This document shows, piece by piece, positions 37,977-49,944 of a stretch of 64,000 bases of DNA (the stretch's first letter is position 1; each line of letters starts with the position of its first letter). The notes beneath the pieces are model-generated. The model was not told the DNA's origin. It searched no databases and was given only the letters and a program-made list of their open reading frames with translations. The position numbers were made by a program, and so were the translations under genes. The stretch is from Pseudomonas sp. 10-1B (GTDB lineage Bacteria > Pseudomonadota > Gammaproteobacteria > Pseudomonadales > Pseudomonadaceae). Where the stretch lies: assembly GCF_000935045.1 (NCBI RefSeq), contig NZ_JYKS01000004.1, positions 124,001 through 188,000 of the forward strand, in the 5' to 3' direction.

Positions 37977-40130
37977 ATGAGCCCCCGCACCGCGAAGAAA
38001 ACCCGCTCAGTCGCGCCATCGCGCATCCGCGAAGGCCTGCCCTTCCCCCTCGGCGCCACCTGGGATGGCCTTGGGGTCAACTTCGCCCTGTTCTCGGCCA
38101 ACGCCACCAAGGTCGAGCTGTGCCTGTTCGACTCCACCGGCGAGCAGGAAATCGAGCGCATCGAACTGCCCGAATACACCGACGAGATCTTCCACGGTTA
38201 CCTGCCCGATGCTCATCCCGGGCTGGTCTATGGCTACCGTGTCTACGGCCCCTATGAGCCGGAAAACGGCCACCGTTTCAACCCCAACAAGCTGCTGATC
38301 GACCCCTATGCCAAGCAACTGGTCGGCAGCTTGAAATGGTCCGAGGCCCTGTTTGGCTACACCATCGGCCACCCCGACGGCGACCTGTCGTTCGATGAGC
38401 GCGACAGCGCGCCCTTCGTGCCCAAGTGCAAGGTGATCGACCCGGCCTTTACCTGGGGCCGCGACCAACGCGTGCTGATCCCCTGGGAACGCACGATCCT
38501 CTACGAGGCCCACACCCGCGGCATCAGCATGCGCCACCCGGCCGTGCCGGAAAACCTGCGCGGCACCTTCGCCGGCCTTGCCAACGACGAATTGCTCAAG
38601 CACATCAAGGAGCTGGGCGTTTCCAGCATCGAACTGCTGCCGATCCACGCCTTCGTCAACGACCAGCACCTGCTGGACAAGGGCCTGAACAACTACTGGG
38701 GCTACAACAGCATCGCCTTCTTCGCCCCCCACCCGCGTTACCTGGCCAGTGGCAAGATCGCCGAGTTCAAGGAGATGGTCGCGCACCTGCACGACGCCGG
38801 GCTGGAGGTGATCCTGGACGTGGTCTACAACCACACCGCCGAAGGCAACGAGCGCGGCCCCACGCTGTCCATGCGCGGCATCGACAACGCCTCCTACTAC
38901 CGCCTGATGCCTGACGACAAGCGCTACTACATCAACGATTCTGGCACCGGCAACACCCTGGACCTGAGCCACCCCTGCGTGCTGCAGTTGGTCACCGATT
39001 CGCTGCGCTACTGGGCCGGCGAAATGCACGTGGACGGCTTCCGTTTCGACCTGGCGACCATCCTTGGCCGCTACCACGACGGCTACAGCGAGCGCCACGG
39101 CTTCCTCGTCGCCTGCCGCCAGGACCCGATGCTGAGCCAGGTCAAGCTGATTGCCGAGCCGTGGGACTGCGGCCCGGGCGGCTACCAGGTGGGCAATTTC
39201 GCCCCTGGCTGGGCGGAGTGGAACGACCGTTTCCGCGACACCGTGCGCGCGTTCTGGAAAGGCGACGAAGGGCAGTTGGCCGACTTCGCCTCGCGCATGA
39301 CCGCCTCGGGCGACATGTTCAACAACCGCGGCCGGCGCCCCTATGCCTCGGTCAACTTCGTCACCGCCCATGACGGTTTCACCCTGCGCGACCTGGTGTC
39401 GTACAACCACAAGCACAACGAAGACAACGACGAGAACAACCAGGACGGCACCGACAATAACCTGTCGTGGAACTGCGGCGTCGAAGGGCCGACCGACGAC
39501 CCAGGCATCAATGCCCTGCGCATGCGCCAGATGCGCAACTACTTCGCCACCCTGCTGCTGGCCCAGGGCACGCCGATGATCGTCGCTGGTGACGAGTTCA
39601 GCCGTACCCAGCACGGCAACAACAATGCCTACTGCCAGGACAGCGAGATCGGCTGGGTCAACTGGGACCTGGACCAGCAAGGCGAGGATCTGCTGGCCTT
39701 CGTCAAACGCCTGACCCGCCTGCGCCTGGCCTACCCGGTTCTGCGCCGTTCGCGCTTCTTGGTGGGCGATTACAATGAGGCGATCGGGGTCAAGGACGTG
39801 ACCTGGCTGGCACCGGATGGCAGCGAGATGAGCGTGGAACAGTGGGAAGACCCCCACGGCCGTTGCCTGGGCATGCTGATCGATGGCCGCGCGCAGGTCA
39901 GCGGCATTGCCCGGCCGGGCGCCGAGGCCACGGTGCTGCTGATCGTCAATGCCCACCATGACACCGTGCCGTTCAAGCTGCCGGCGGTGCCCGCAGGGGA
40001 TTACTGGAGCTGCCTGGTCGATACCGACCGGCCGGAGTTGCGCAAGGGGCAGCATTTGCAGTTCGACAGCAGCTTCGAAGTGAAGGGGCGGTCGATGTTG
40101 CTGATGGTGCTGCAGCGCGATGAAGAGTGA
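37977..40130 (+). CDS. glgX: Glycogen debranching enzyme GlgX
   Basis: A 717-residue GH13 isoamylase-type enzyme: CBM48 domain (PLGATWDGLGVNFALFSANA), then WGYNSIAFFAP, the nucleophile in VDGFRFDLATILGR, the acid/base in IAEPWDCGPGGYQVG and the stabiliser in FVTAHDGFTLRD. It removes short alpha-1,6 branches so that linear chains become available to MalQ and TreY. ATG 37977 has TTGAGG upstream. A 25-base-arm palindrome lies 37 bases after the stop. Confidence 0.95.
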   Translation: MSPRTAKKTRSVAPSRIREGLPFPLGATWDGLGVNFALFSANATKVELCLFDSTGEQEIERIELPEYTDEIFHGYLPDAHPGLVYGYRVYGPYEPENGHRFNPNKLLIDPYAKQLVGSLKWSEALFGYTIGHPDGDLSFDERDSAPFVPKCKVIDPAFTWGRDQRVLIPWERTILYEAHTRGISMRHPAVPENLRGTFAGLANDELLKHIKELGVSSIELLPIHAFVNDQHLLDKGLNNYWGYNSIAFFAPHPRYLASGKIAEFKEMVAHLHDAGLEVILDVVYNHTAEGNERGPTLSMRGIDNASYYRLMPDDKRYYINDSGTGNTLDLSHPCVLQLVTDSLRYWAGEMHVDGFRFDLATILGRYHDGYSERHGFLVACRQDPMLSQVKLIAEPWDCGPGGYQVGNFAPGWAEWNDRFRDTVRAFWKGDEGQLADFASRMTASGDMFNNRGRRPYASVNFVTAHDGFTLRDLVSYNHKHNEDNDENNQDGTDNNLSWNCGVEGPTDDPGINALRMRQMRNYFATLLLAQGTPMIVAGDEFSRTQHGNNNAYCQDSEIGWVNWDLDQQGEDLLAFVKRLTRLRLAYPVLRRSRFLVGDYNEAIGVKDVTWLAPDGSEMSVEQWEDPHGRCLGMLIDGRAQVSGIARPGAEATVLLIVNAHHDTVPFKLPAVPAGDYWSCLVDTDRPELRKGQHLQFDSSFEVKGRSMLLMVLQRDEE

Positions 40131-40167
40131 ACGTGACAGTGCTGACAGGTGTTTGCCACAAGGTATG

Positions 40168-40221
40168 CAGCGCCTATGAGATCGAGCGCCGCCCGCGCGG
40201 CGCTCGATCTCATAGGCGCTG
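40168..40221. terminator. 25-bp-arm perfect palindrome after glgX
   Basis: Left arm 40168-40192 and right arm 40197-40221 are perfect complements, with only CCGC between. The core word GCGCTCGATCTCATAGGCGC is unlike the REP cores elsewhere in the window. It could form a very stable hairpin that ends glgX transcription or protects the transcript. There is no T-tract, so a repeat-family element is possible. Confidence 0.8.
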
Positions 40222-40578
40222 GCAATGCCATGGCGGATACCCGCGAAGCGCCGGTGTAGCAATTATTCTTCATAGCCACCGTGCGGCAAATAGCGAACCC
40301 CGCTATACCCATCATGTTTAACTGGAAAATCAATGGCTTGAACAGAGTCACGAAACATCGACAGCGCCTTCACGTTTTCTTGACGCAAGCCGCGACCTCT
40401 CCTTAGCTGAACATTATCTAGTAGTAAAGATCTCGCGCCGGGCCTCTAGCTCGCGCCTTCGTGCGCGCTGGCGAACGGCTGGCGCGCTGGTTTGGGTCGC
40501 CCACTGTTTTTGCCGTACAGCTCGTGACAACAGGCCAGGTCCTTGGGCTGTACCCCACAAAAACATAGGAGATCCGCC
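40222..40578. other. Non-coding region before the beta-barrel gene
   Basis: About 350 bases with no supported gene. It is more AT-rich around 40255-40430 and then has a GC-rich part with a repeated GGCGCGC-like word (40435-40490). No promoter was strong enough to name. TAGGAGATC before the ATG at 40579 is a good ribosome site. Confidence 0.4.
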
Positions 40579-41655
40579 ATGAAAAGCACCTCGAACCCCT
40601 TGCGCTTCGACAGCATTTTCTACGCGGTTTCCACGTCGCTGCTTCTGGCAACCCCGGTGGAAACTTTCGCGTTCGAATTGCAGGATGACCCCACCTCGCC
40701 CAGCTTCCTGCAGCAGCCGGCAGTGCCGCAGTTGTCGCTCGAGCCGGTCAGCGCCAGTGGCTTGAGCATGGCTACCTTGAATGAGTTTTCACAAAGGATG
40801 AGCACGCGCCACGGGCAGGCGACACCGGACCTGGTCGCCAGCCAATGGACGCAGTTCTTCCCCTCCTCCGCGCGCAGTGGCGCACGCGCCCCAGAGCACC
40901 TGGAGGCGCCCAGCCAGCAACTGATGATCGGCCCGAACCTGTTCGTGCGTGAAACGTCAGCGGGGAATGTGCATCGGGCGGGCATCTTCGTAGGGCACAA
41001 CAACTTGCAAAGCAGCTTCAACGGCATGCGCCCGCTGCTGGGCGACAAGCAGCGCAATGCGGTGAACCTGAGTGGTGAAAGCCTGGGCGTGTACTGGAGC
41101 ATGACCCATGAGCAGGGCTGGCACCTGGATGCCGTGGCCATGGGCTCGCGCATCGATGTGCTGGGCCGTGGTGAGAGCGGCCAGCGCCTTGACGATAGCG
41201 GCCACGCGATGACCTTCTCGGTGGAGGGCGGCTACCCGATTCGCCTGAACGGCAACTGGGTGATCGAACCCCAGGCACAGTTGATCAACCAACAGTTCTT
41301 CCCTGGCAACCAAGTGCAGGAAGAGACCTTGCAGGCCTTCGACAGCCAGCCGAGCTGGAGTGGCCGGGTGGGTGCCAAATTGTCCGGGCGCTATGAAGTG
41401 CGCGGCATGCCCATCGAGCCCTATGTGCGGACCAACGTATGGTATGACTTCAGCAATGCCGACGGTGTGAAGCTGGACCAGGTCGACAAGATCTCCAGTT
41501 CGCGCTACTCGACCACGGTGGAACTGGGCTTGGGGCTGGTGGCGCGGGTGACGCCTTCGGTGGCCATGTTTGTCAGTGCCGATTACAGCAGCGACGTGGA
41601 TGGCAATGACCTGAATGGGCTGATTGGCAGCCTTGGGGTGCGGATGCGCTGGTAG
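40579..41655 (+). CDS. Stand-alone autotransporter-type outer-membrane beta-barrel
   Basis: A 358-residue protein. The N-terminal segment (LRFDSIFYAVSTSLLLATPV) looks like an export signal. From about residue 115 it shows the alternating pattern of the autotransporter translocator domain (RAGIFVGHNNLQSSF, SLGVYWSMTHEQGWHLDAVA, YEVRGMPIEPYVRTNVWYDF, ending RMRW with a terminal aromatic). Only about 80 residues precede the barrel, too short for a usual passenger. It lies alone between the two glucan gene sets. Function unknown; the family call is from pattern recognition. Confidence 0.7.
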   Translation: MKSTSNPLRFDSIFYAVSTSLLLATPVETFAFELQDDPTSPSFLQQPAVPQLSLEPVSASGLSMATLNEFSQRMSTRHGQATPDLVASQWTQFFPSSARSGARAPEHLEAPSQQLMIGPNLFVRETSAGNVHRAGIFVGHNNLQSSFNGMRPLLGDKQRNAVNLSGESLGVYWSMTHEQGWHLDAVAMGSRIDVLGRGESGQRLDDSGHAMTFSVEGGYPIRLNGNWVIEPQAQLINQQFFPGNQVQEETLQAFDSQPSWSGRVGAKLSGRYEVRGMPIEPYVRTNVWYDFSNADGVKLDQVDKISSSRYSTTVELGLGLVARVTPSVAMFVSADYSSDVDGNDLNGLIGSLGVRMRW

Positions 41656-41665
41656 GCAGGTTAGG

Positions 41666-41772
41666 CCCTTTCGCGGGTGAACCCACTCCTACACAAGGAT
41701 CACCGCCGGTTTCGAAATCACCGCCGGTTTCGGGGATCGGTGTAGGAGCGGGTTTACCCGCGAAGAGGCCGG
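41666..41772. repeat. REP variant inverted pair (GTAGGAGCGGGTTTACCCGCG type)
   Basis: Facing units TTCGCGGGTGAACCCACTCC and GGAGCGGGTTTACCCGCGAA enclose a short direct repeat (CACCGCCGGTTTCG twice). It differs from the main REP class in its head. It separates the convergent barrel and glgB genes. Confidence 0.8.
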
Positions 41773-41785
41773 TACCGGCAACGAA

Positions 41786-43996
41786 TCAGGCGGGCTTCAT
41801 CACCAGTACCCCAAGCGGCGGCAGGTTCAGGGCCAGCGACAGCGGCTGGCCATGGCTGGCCACCTCGTCACTGGCCACCGCCCCCAGGTTGCCGACATTG
41901 GACCCGGCATACAGCTCGGCATCACTGTTCAACAACTCTTGCCAACGCTCGCTAAACGGCACACCAATGCGGTACCCCTCGCGCGGTACCGGGGTGAAGT
42001 TGGCCACCACCAGCACTGGCTCGCCATCGCTGCTCCAGCGCAGCCAGGCATATACGCTGTTCTGCGCATCGTCACCGATCAGCCACTGGAAACCTTGCGG
42101 CTGGCAATCCTGCTCATGCAGCGCCGGCACCTCGCGGTACAAGCGGTTGAGGTCCCCCACCAGGCGCTGCACGCCCTGGTGCTCGGGGTACTGCAACAGG
42201 TACCAGTCCAGTTCACTGTCATGGTCCCACTCACGCCACTGGCCGAACTCGCAGCCCATGAACAGCAGCTTCTTGCCCGGGTGCGCCCACATGAAGGTGA
42301 GGTAGGCGCGCAGGTTGGCGAATTTCTGCCAGCGGTCGCCCGGCATCTTGTCGATCAGCGAGTGCTTGCCATGCACCACTTCGTCGTGGGAGATCGGCAG
42401 GATGAAGTGCTCGGAATAGGCATAGATCAGCCCGAAGCTCATCTCATTGTGGTGGTAGGTGCGGTGCACAGGGTCGTTCTGGATGTAATGCAAGGTGTCA
42501 TGCATCCAGCCCATGTTCCATTTGTAGGCAAAGCCCAGGCCGCCCTGCTGGGTCGGCTGGCTGACGCCGGGCCAGGCGGTGGACTCCTCGGCGATGATCA
42601 GGGCGCCCGGGGCTTCATGGGCGGCCACGCCGTTGAGGTGGCGGATGAAGTCGATGGCCTCCAGGTTCTCGCGCCCGCCGTGGCGGTTGGGCACCCACTC
42701 GCCGGCCTTGCGCGAATAGTCGCGATACAGCATCGAGGCCACCGCATCGACCCGCAGGCCGTCGATGTGGAAGTGCTTCAGCCAGTGCAGGGCCGAGGCC
42801 AGCATGAAGCCGCGTACTTCATTGCGCCCGAGGTTGTAGATCAGCGTGTTCCAGTCCTGGTGGTAGCCCTCCAGGGGGTTGTCGTACTCGTACAAGGCGG
42901 TGCCATCGAAACGCGCCAGGCCGTGTTCGTCGGTGGGGAAATGCGCCGGTACCCAGTCCAGGATCACGCCAATGCCACCCTGGTGGCAGGCGTCGATGAA
43001 GGCGGCGAAGTCCTCGGCGCTGCCATAGCGCGAGGTGGGCGCGAACAACGACAGCGGCTGATAGCCCCAGGAGCCGCCGAACGGGTGCTCCATGATCGGC
43101 AGCAGTTCGATATGGGTAAAGCCCAGTTGCTGCACATACGGCACCAGGCGCTCGGCCAGCTCATGCCAGTTGTAGTAGCGCGACACCTCGCCCATGTCGT
43201 CCAGCTCGCAGCGCCAGGAGCCTGGGTGCAGCTCGTAGATCGACAGCGGCGCGTTGTAGGCATGGCGCTGGGCGCGCTGTGCCATCCAGTCGTGGTCCTG
43301 CCAGGCGTGGCTGAGTTCAGCGGCCACTTTCGACGCCGTGCTTGGCGGCAGTTCGGTGGCACGGGCCAGCGGGTCAGCCTTGAGCGGCAGTATCCCCTCC
43401 TTGCCCAGCACCTCGAACTTGTAGGTTTCGCCCACACCCAGCCGCGGCACGAACAACTCCCACACCCCGGCGCTGTGACGCAGACGCATGGGGTGGCGAC
43501 GGCCGTCCCAATTGTTGAAATCACCCACCACCGACACCCGCCTGGCGTTCGGCGCCCACACCGAGAAGCACACGCCGTCGATGCCATCGACCTGGGTCGG
43601 CTGGGCGCCAAAGCGCCCGGACAAGTCGCGGTGGTTGCCCTCGGCGAACAGGTACAAGTCCATGTCGCCCAGTTGCGGGCCGAAACTGTAGGGGTCTTCG
43701 GAGACCTGCTCGCCGCCGGCCCAGCCAATCTGCAGCAGGTACGGGTGTGCCTCATCGAGGTGCGCGGTGAACAGCCCCGGCAGGCTGCCCTGCTCCATTT
43801 CGGCGAGGATGCGTCCATCGTGACGCGCCAGCACCCGTACATTCAGGGCATTGGGCAAGAAGGCGCGGACGTACCAGCCGCCCGCCCCGTCGCCATGGGG
43901 GCCTAGCACTGCGAAAGGATCGGCGTGCTCGGCGCGGGCCAGGGCATCGAGGTCCCGTTGCCGAAGGCCGCCGTTTTCACGCATGGTTGCATTCAT
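41786..43996 (-). CDS. glgB: 1,4-alpha-glucan branching enzyme GlgB
   Basis: A 736-residue GH13 branching enzyme: N-terminal CBM48 domains ([23 protein letters not shown]), then [18 protein letters not shown], the nucleophile in [18 protein letters not shown], the acid/base in [15 protein letters not shown] and the stabiliser in [15 protein letters not shown]. It introduces alpha-1,6 branches into the glucan made by GlgE and GlgA. ATG 43996 is one base from the treS stop, with GGGGAG eight bases upstream inside treS. Last gene of the minus-strand glgE-treS-glgB set. Confidence 0.96.
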   Translation of the reverse strand: MNATMRENGGLRQRDLDALARAEHADPFAVLGPHGDGAGGWYVRAFLPNALNVRVLARHDGRILAEMEQGSLPGLFTAHLDEAHPYLLQIGWAGGEQVSEDPYSFGPQLGDMDLYLFAEGNHRDLSGRFGAQPTQVDGIDGVCFSVWAPNARRVSVVGDFNNWDGRRHPMRLRHSAGVWELFVPRLGVGETYKFEVLGKEGILPLKADPLARATELPPSTASKVAAELSHAWQDHDWMAQRAQRHAYNAPLSIYELHPGSWRCELDDMGEVSRYYNWHELAERLVPYVQQLGFTHIELLPIMEHPFGGSWGYQPLSLFAPTSRYGSAEDFAAFIDACHQGGIGVILDWVPAHFPTDEHGLARFDGTALYEYDNPLEGYHQDWNTLIYNLGRNEVRGFMLASALHWLKHFHIDGLRVDAVASMLYRDYSRKAGEWVPNRHGGRENLEAIDFIRHLNGVAAHEAPGALIIAEESTAWPGVSQPTQQGGLGFAYKWNMGWMHDTLHYIQNDPVHRTYHHNEMSFGLIYAYSEHFILPISHDEVVHGKHSLIDKMPGDRWQKFANLRAYLTFMWAHPGKKLLFMGCEFGQWREWDHDSELDWYLLQYPEHQGVQRLVGDLNRLYREVPALHEQDCQPQGFQWLIGDDAQNSVYAWLRWSSDGEPVLVVANFTPVPREGYRIGVPFSERWQELLNSDAELYAGSNVGNLGAVASDEVASHGQPLSLALNLPPLGVLVMKPA

Positions 43997-47314
<3,318 letters not shown>

Positions 47315-47378
47315 GTGCGACTCCTTTCAATTGCGGGTTGCTCTGGCCCTGTGCAGAAGCAACTGACTTGACACAATC

Positions 47379-47467
47379 CCTGTGGGAGCGGGCGTGCCCG
47401 CGAATCAGGCACCGCGGTGGTTGGCACCGGCTCTGCCGGTATTCGCGGGCACGCCCGCTCCCACAGG
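47379..47467. repeat. REP inverted pair between glgE and treS
   Basis: Perfect 27-base complementary arms 47379-47405 and 47441-47467, each a full REP of the GCGGGCGTGCCCGCG type, enclosing a smaller hairpin-like CACCGGCTCTGCCGGT. It lies within the presumed glgE-treS-glgB unit. Confidence 0.9.
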
Positions 47468-47483
47468 ATATGCTGTGAACTCG

Positions 47484-49502
47484 CTAACGGGCCTTTTCGA
47501 TGCGCCAGATACCGAACGGCAGGTGCCCGGGTTCGATGCGCATCCACTGGGTCTTGCCATGCCAGGTCCAGCGGTGGCCGTTCATCAGGTCCTCGCCCAG
47601 CGTGTCGGCGTCGTCATCCAGCCCCAGTTCCCACAGCGGCAGCTCGAAGCTGGCCTCCTGGGGGTTGTGCGGGTCGAGGCTGACTGCCACCAGGATGTAG
47701 TTGTCACGCTCCGGCGTGCGCTTGGCGAAATACAGGATGTTGTCGTTCCAGCAGTTGAAGAACGCCACGCCCAGGTGGGTTTGCAAGGCGCGGTTCTGCC
47801 GGCGGATACGGTTGAGCTGGGCGATCTCGGCAATGATGTTGCCGGGCTGGTTGAAATCGCGTGGGCGGATTTCGTACTTCTCCGAATCCAGGTACTCCTC
47901 CTTGCCCGGCAGCGGCGTGCCTTCGCACAGCTCAAAGCCCGAGTACATGCCCCACAGGCCCGAACCCATGGTGGCCAGCGCCGCGCGAATGAGGAAACCG
48001 GCGCGGCCGGAGGTGTGCAGGAAGTATGGGTTGATGTCGGGGGTGTTGACGAAGAAGTTGGGCCGGTAGCACTGGCTCCAGGGTGGCTGGTTGAGCTGCT
48101 CGTAGAACTCGCGCAGTTCCTGCTTGCTGTTGCGCCAGGTGAAGTAGGTGTAGCTCTGCGCATACCCCACCTTGCCCAGGCGCGCCATCATCGCCGGCTT
48201 GGTAAAGGCCTCGGCGAGGAAGATCACCTCGGGGTGCTGGCTGCGCACATTGGCGATCAGCCATTGCCAGAATGGCAGCGGCTTGGTGTGCGGGTTGTCG
48301 ACGCGGAACGTCTTCACCCCTTCCGCTACCCAGCCCATTACCACGTCACGCAGGGCCAACCACAGCGAGGGCACGGCGTCGGGGGCGTAGAAATCGACGT
48401 TGACGATGTCCTGGTACTTTTTCGGCGGGTTCTCGGCATAGCGAATAGTGCCGTCCGGGCGCCAGCTGAACCAGCCGGGGTGCTCCTTGAGCCAGGGGTG
48501 GTCCTGGGAGCACTGGATGGCGAAGTCCAGGGCGATTTCCAGGCCGTGCTCGGCGGCGGCGGCCACCAGGCGGCGGAAGTCGTCGCGGCTGCCCAATTGC
48601 GGGTGGATCGCATCGTGGCCGCCTTCGGCGCTGCCGATGGCATAGGGGCTGCCCGGGTCGCCAGGTTCTGCCCGCAGGGCGTTGTTGCGCCCTTTGCGAT
48701 ACTGCATGCCGATGGGGTGGATGGGCGGGAAATAGAGCACGTCGAAGCCCATGTCACGGATCATCGGCAGGCGTTCATGCACATCATTGAACGTGCCGTG
48801 GCGCTGCGGGTCGTCGGTGATCGAGCGCGGGAACAGCTCGTACCAGCTGGCGAACTGCGCCGCCGGGCGGTCGACATCGATGGGGAATTCGGCGCTGCGG
48901 GCCAGGTAGCTGCGGTGCTCGGCGTCGCTCATCAGGCGGGCGGTGGCAGGGTCGAGAAACAGCGCCACCTGGTCGTCGGTATTCAGTTCTGCCAGGCGCT
49001 GCTGCACGGCCTCGAGCTCCTCGCGCAGGAGGCCATCGCACAGGGCGATGCCCTGCCCCAGCATCAGCCGGCCTTCTTCCAGCTCCAGCTTGACCTCGAC
49101 ACCGGCGTGGTACTTCTTCTCCAGGTCGTGGCAATAGGTCGCGAACGGGTCGATCCAGGCTTCGATGCTGAACAGGTGTGGCCCCAGCTCGATGGGGGTG
49201 AACTCGGCCAGCCACAGGTCGTTGCCCGGCGAGTGCATGGGCACGCAATGCCAGCGCCGGTTGTGGGCCTGACGCCAATTGAGCATCACCGCCAAGCGGT
49301 CGTGGCCATCGCTGTAGACCTTGCTGCTGACAGCCACCGGCTGACCGCTGATGGCTTTGGCAGCGAAGGCGCCGCCTTCGAGCACAGGTTGGGTATCTTC
49401 GATCACGATGCGCGGTGCCAGCAATGCCTGGGACAGGCTGATGGCCTGGTCGGGGTGATCGTTGGCCATGGGCACGCTTTCGAAGGGCTCGTTTCGTGAC
49501 AT
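47484..49502 (-). CDS. glgE: Alpha-1,4-glucan:maltose-1-phosphate maltosyltransferase GlgE
   Basis: A 672-residue GH13_3 enzyme: N-terminal beta domain (1-120), then DVLYFPPIHPIGMQYRKG, the nucleophile in GVKTFRVDNPHTKPLPFWQW, the acid/base in VIFLAEAFTKPAMM and NFFVNTPDINPYFL. It transfers maltose from maltose-1-phosphate to the non-reducing end of alpha-glucan. A good AAGGGAGCAAGG site precedes ATG 49502. First gene of the minus-strand set, so promoter(s) should lie at about 49503-49640. Confidence 0.96.
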   Translation of the reverse strand: MSRNEPFESVPMANDHPDQAISLSQALLAPRIVIEDTQPVLEGGAFAAKAISGQPVAVSSKVYSDGHDRLAVMLNWRQAHNRRWHCVPMHSPGNDLWLAEFTPIELGPHLFSIEAWIDPFATYCHDLEKKYHAGVEVKLELEEGRLMLGQGIALCDGLLREELEAVQQRLAELNTDDQVALFLDPATARLMSDAEHRSYLARSAEFPIDVDRPAAQFASWYELFPRSITDDPQRHGTFNDVHERLPMIRDMGFDVLYFPPIHPIGMQYRKGRNNALRAEPGDPGSPYAIGSAEGGHDAIHPQLGSRDDFRRLVAAAAEHGLEIALDFAIQCSQDHPWLKEHPGWFSWRPDGTIRYAENPPKKYQDIVNVDFYAPDAVPSLWLALRDVVMGWVAEGVKTFRVDNPHTKPLPFWQWLIANVRSQHPEVIFLAEAFTKPAMMARLGKVGYAQSYTYFTWRNSKQELREFYEQLNQPPWSQCYRPNFFVNTPDINPYFLHTSGRAGFLIRAALATMGSGLWGMYSGFELCEGTPLPGKEEYLDSEKYEIRPRDFNQPGNIIAEIAQLNRIRRQNRALQTHLGVAFFNCWNDNILYFAKRTPERDNYILVAVSLDPHNPQEASFELPLWELGLDDDADTLGEDLMNGHRWTWHGKTQWMRIEPGHLPFGIWRIEKAR

Positions 49503-49642
49503 CGGACCTTGCTCCCTTAGGCTGGTAGCGGTAAGGGTTCAGAGCCGGGCACAGGCGCGGGGTTCAAAAAAATTGAGCGAACGGCAGCTGCGCGAAGTCG
49601 AAGCCTGCAGCACCTCTTCATTCACCCACGCGAGGTCAGGCC

Positions 49643-49804
49643 ATGAACATTCCCATTCCACCGGAGACACCCGATCCCAACATCGACGACCCGAGCTTGC
49701 CGCCGCCGGTGCCGGAAGAAGAGCCGGACGAGCTGCCGATCAAGCCGACCGTGCCGCCGACGGTGGGCGACCCGCCGAGCCAGGAGCCGCCGGTAAAGGC
49801 TTAA
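49643..49804 (+). CDS. Short proline-rich acidic protein (53 aa)
   Basis: A 53-residue frame, MNIPIPPETPDPNIDDPSLP, continuing with VPEEEPDELPIKPTVPPTVG. About one third is proline and another fifth Asp/Glu; no hydrophobic segment. GAGG lies upstream of the ATG (GCGAGGTCAGGCC). It is divergent from glgE. The low-complexity composition, the ribosome site and clean start/stop favour a real gene; function unknown. Confidence 0.55.
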   Translation: MNIPIPPETPDPNIDDPSLPPPVPEEEPDELPIKPTVPPTVGDPPSQEPPVKA

Positions 49805-49837
49805 GGGTAGACCAGGATTTTGCGCTGGCAGGCCCGG

Positions 49838-49930
49838 CCTCATCGCCGGCAAGCCGGCTCCCACAGGTACTGCACAGGGCTTGAGGCCTATGCGGTCGAG
49901 GTGGGAGCGGGTTTACCCGCGAAAGGGCCA
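49838..49930. repeat. REP inverted pair before the ligase stop
   Basis: GCCGGCAAGCCGGCTCCCAC (about 49846-49864) faces GTGGGAGCGGGTTTACCCGC (about 49900-49918), two REP classes paired with one another. Confidence 0.8.
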
Positions 49931-49944
49931 GCTGAGCAAACCCA

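Noticed and set aside
38007-40262. A 751-codon open frame on the minus strand opposite glgX
   Set aside because: It mirrors glgX codon positions in GC-rich DNA, with low-complexity His/Gln/Val/Ala-rich translation and no motif. The plus-strand gene has all GH13 motifs.
41852-43906. A 684-codon plus-strand frame opposite glgB
   Set aside because: Shadow of glgB; no recognisable domain and spans catalytic motifs of the real gene.
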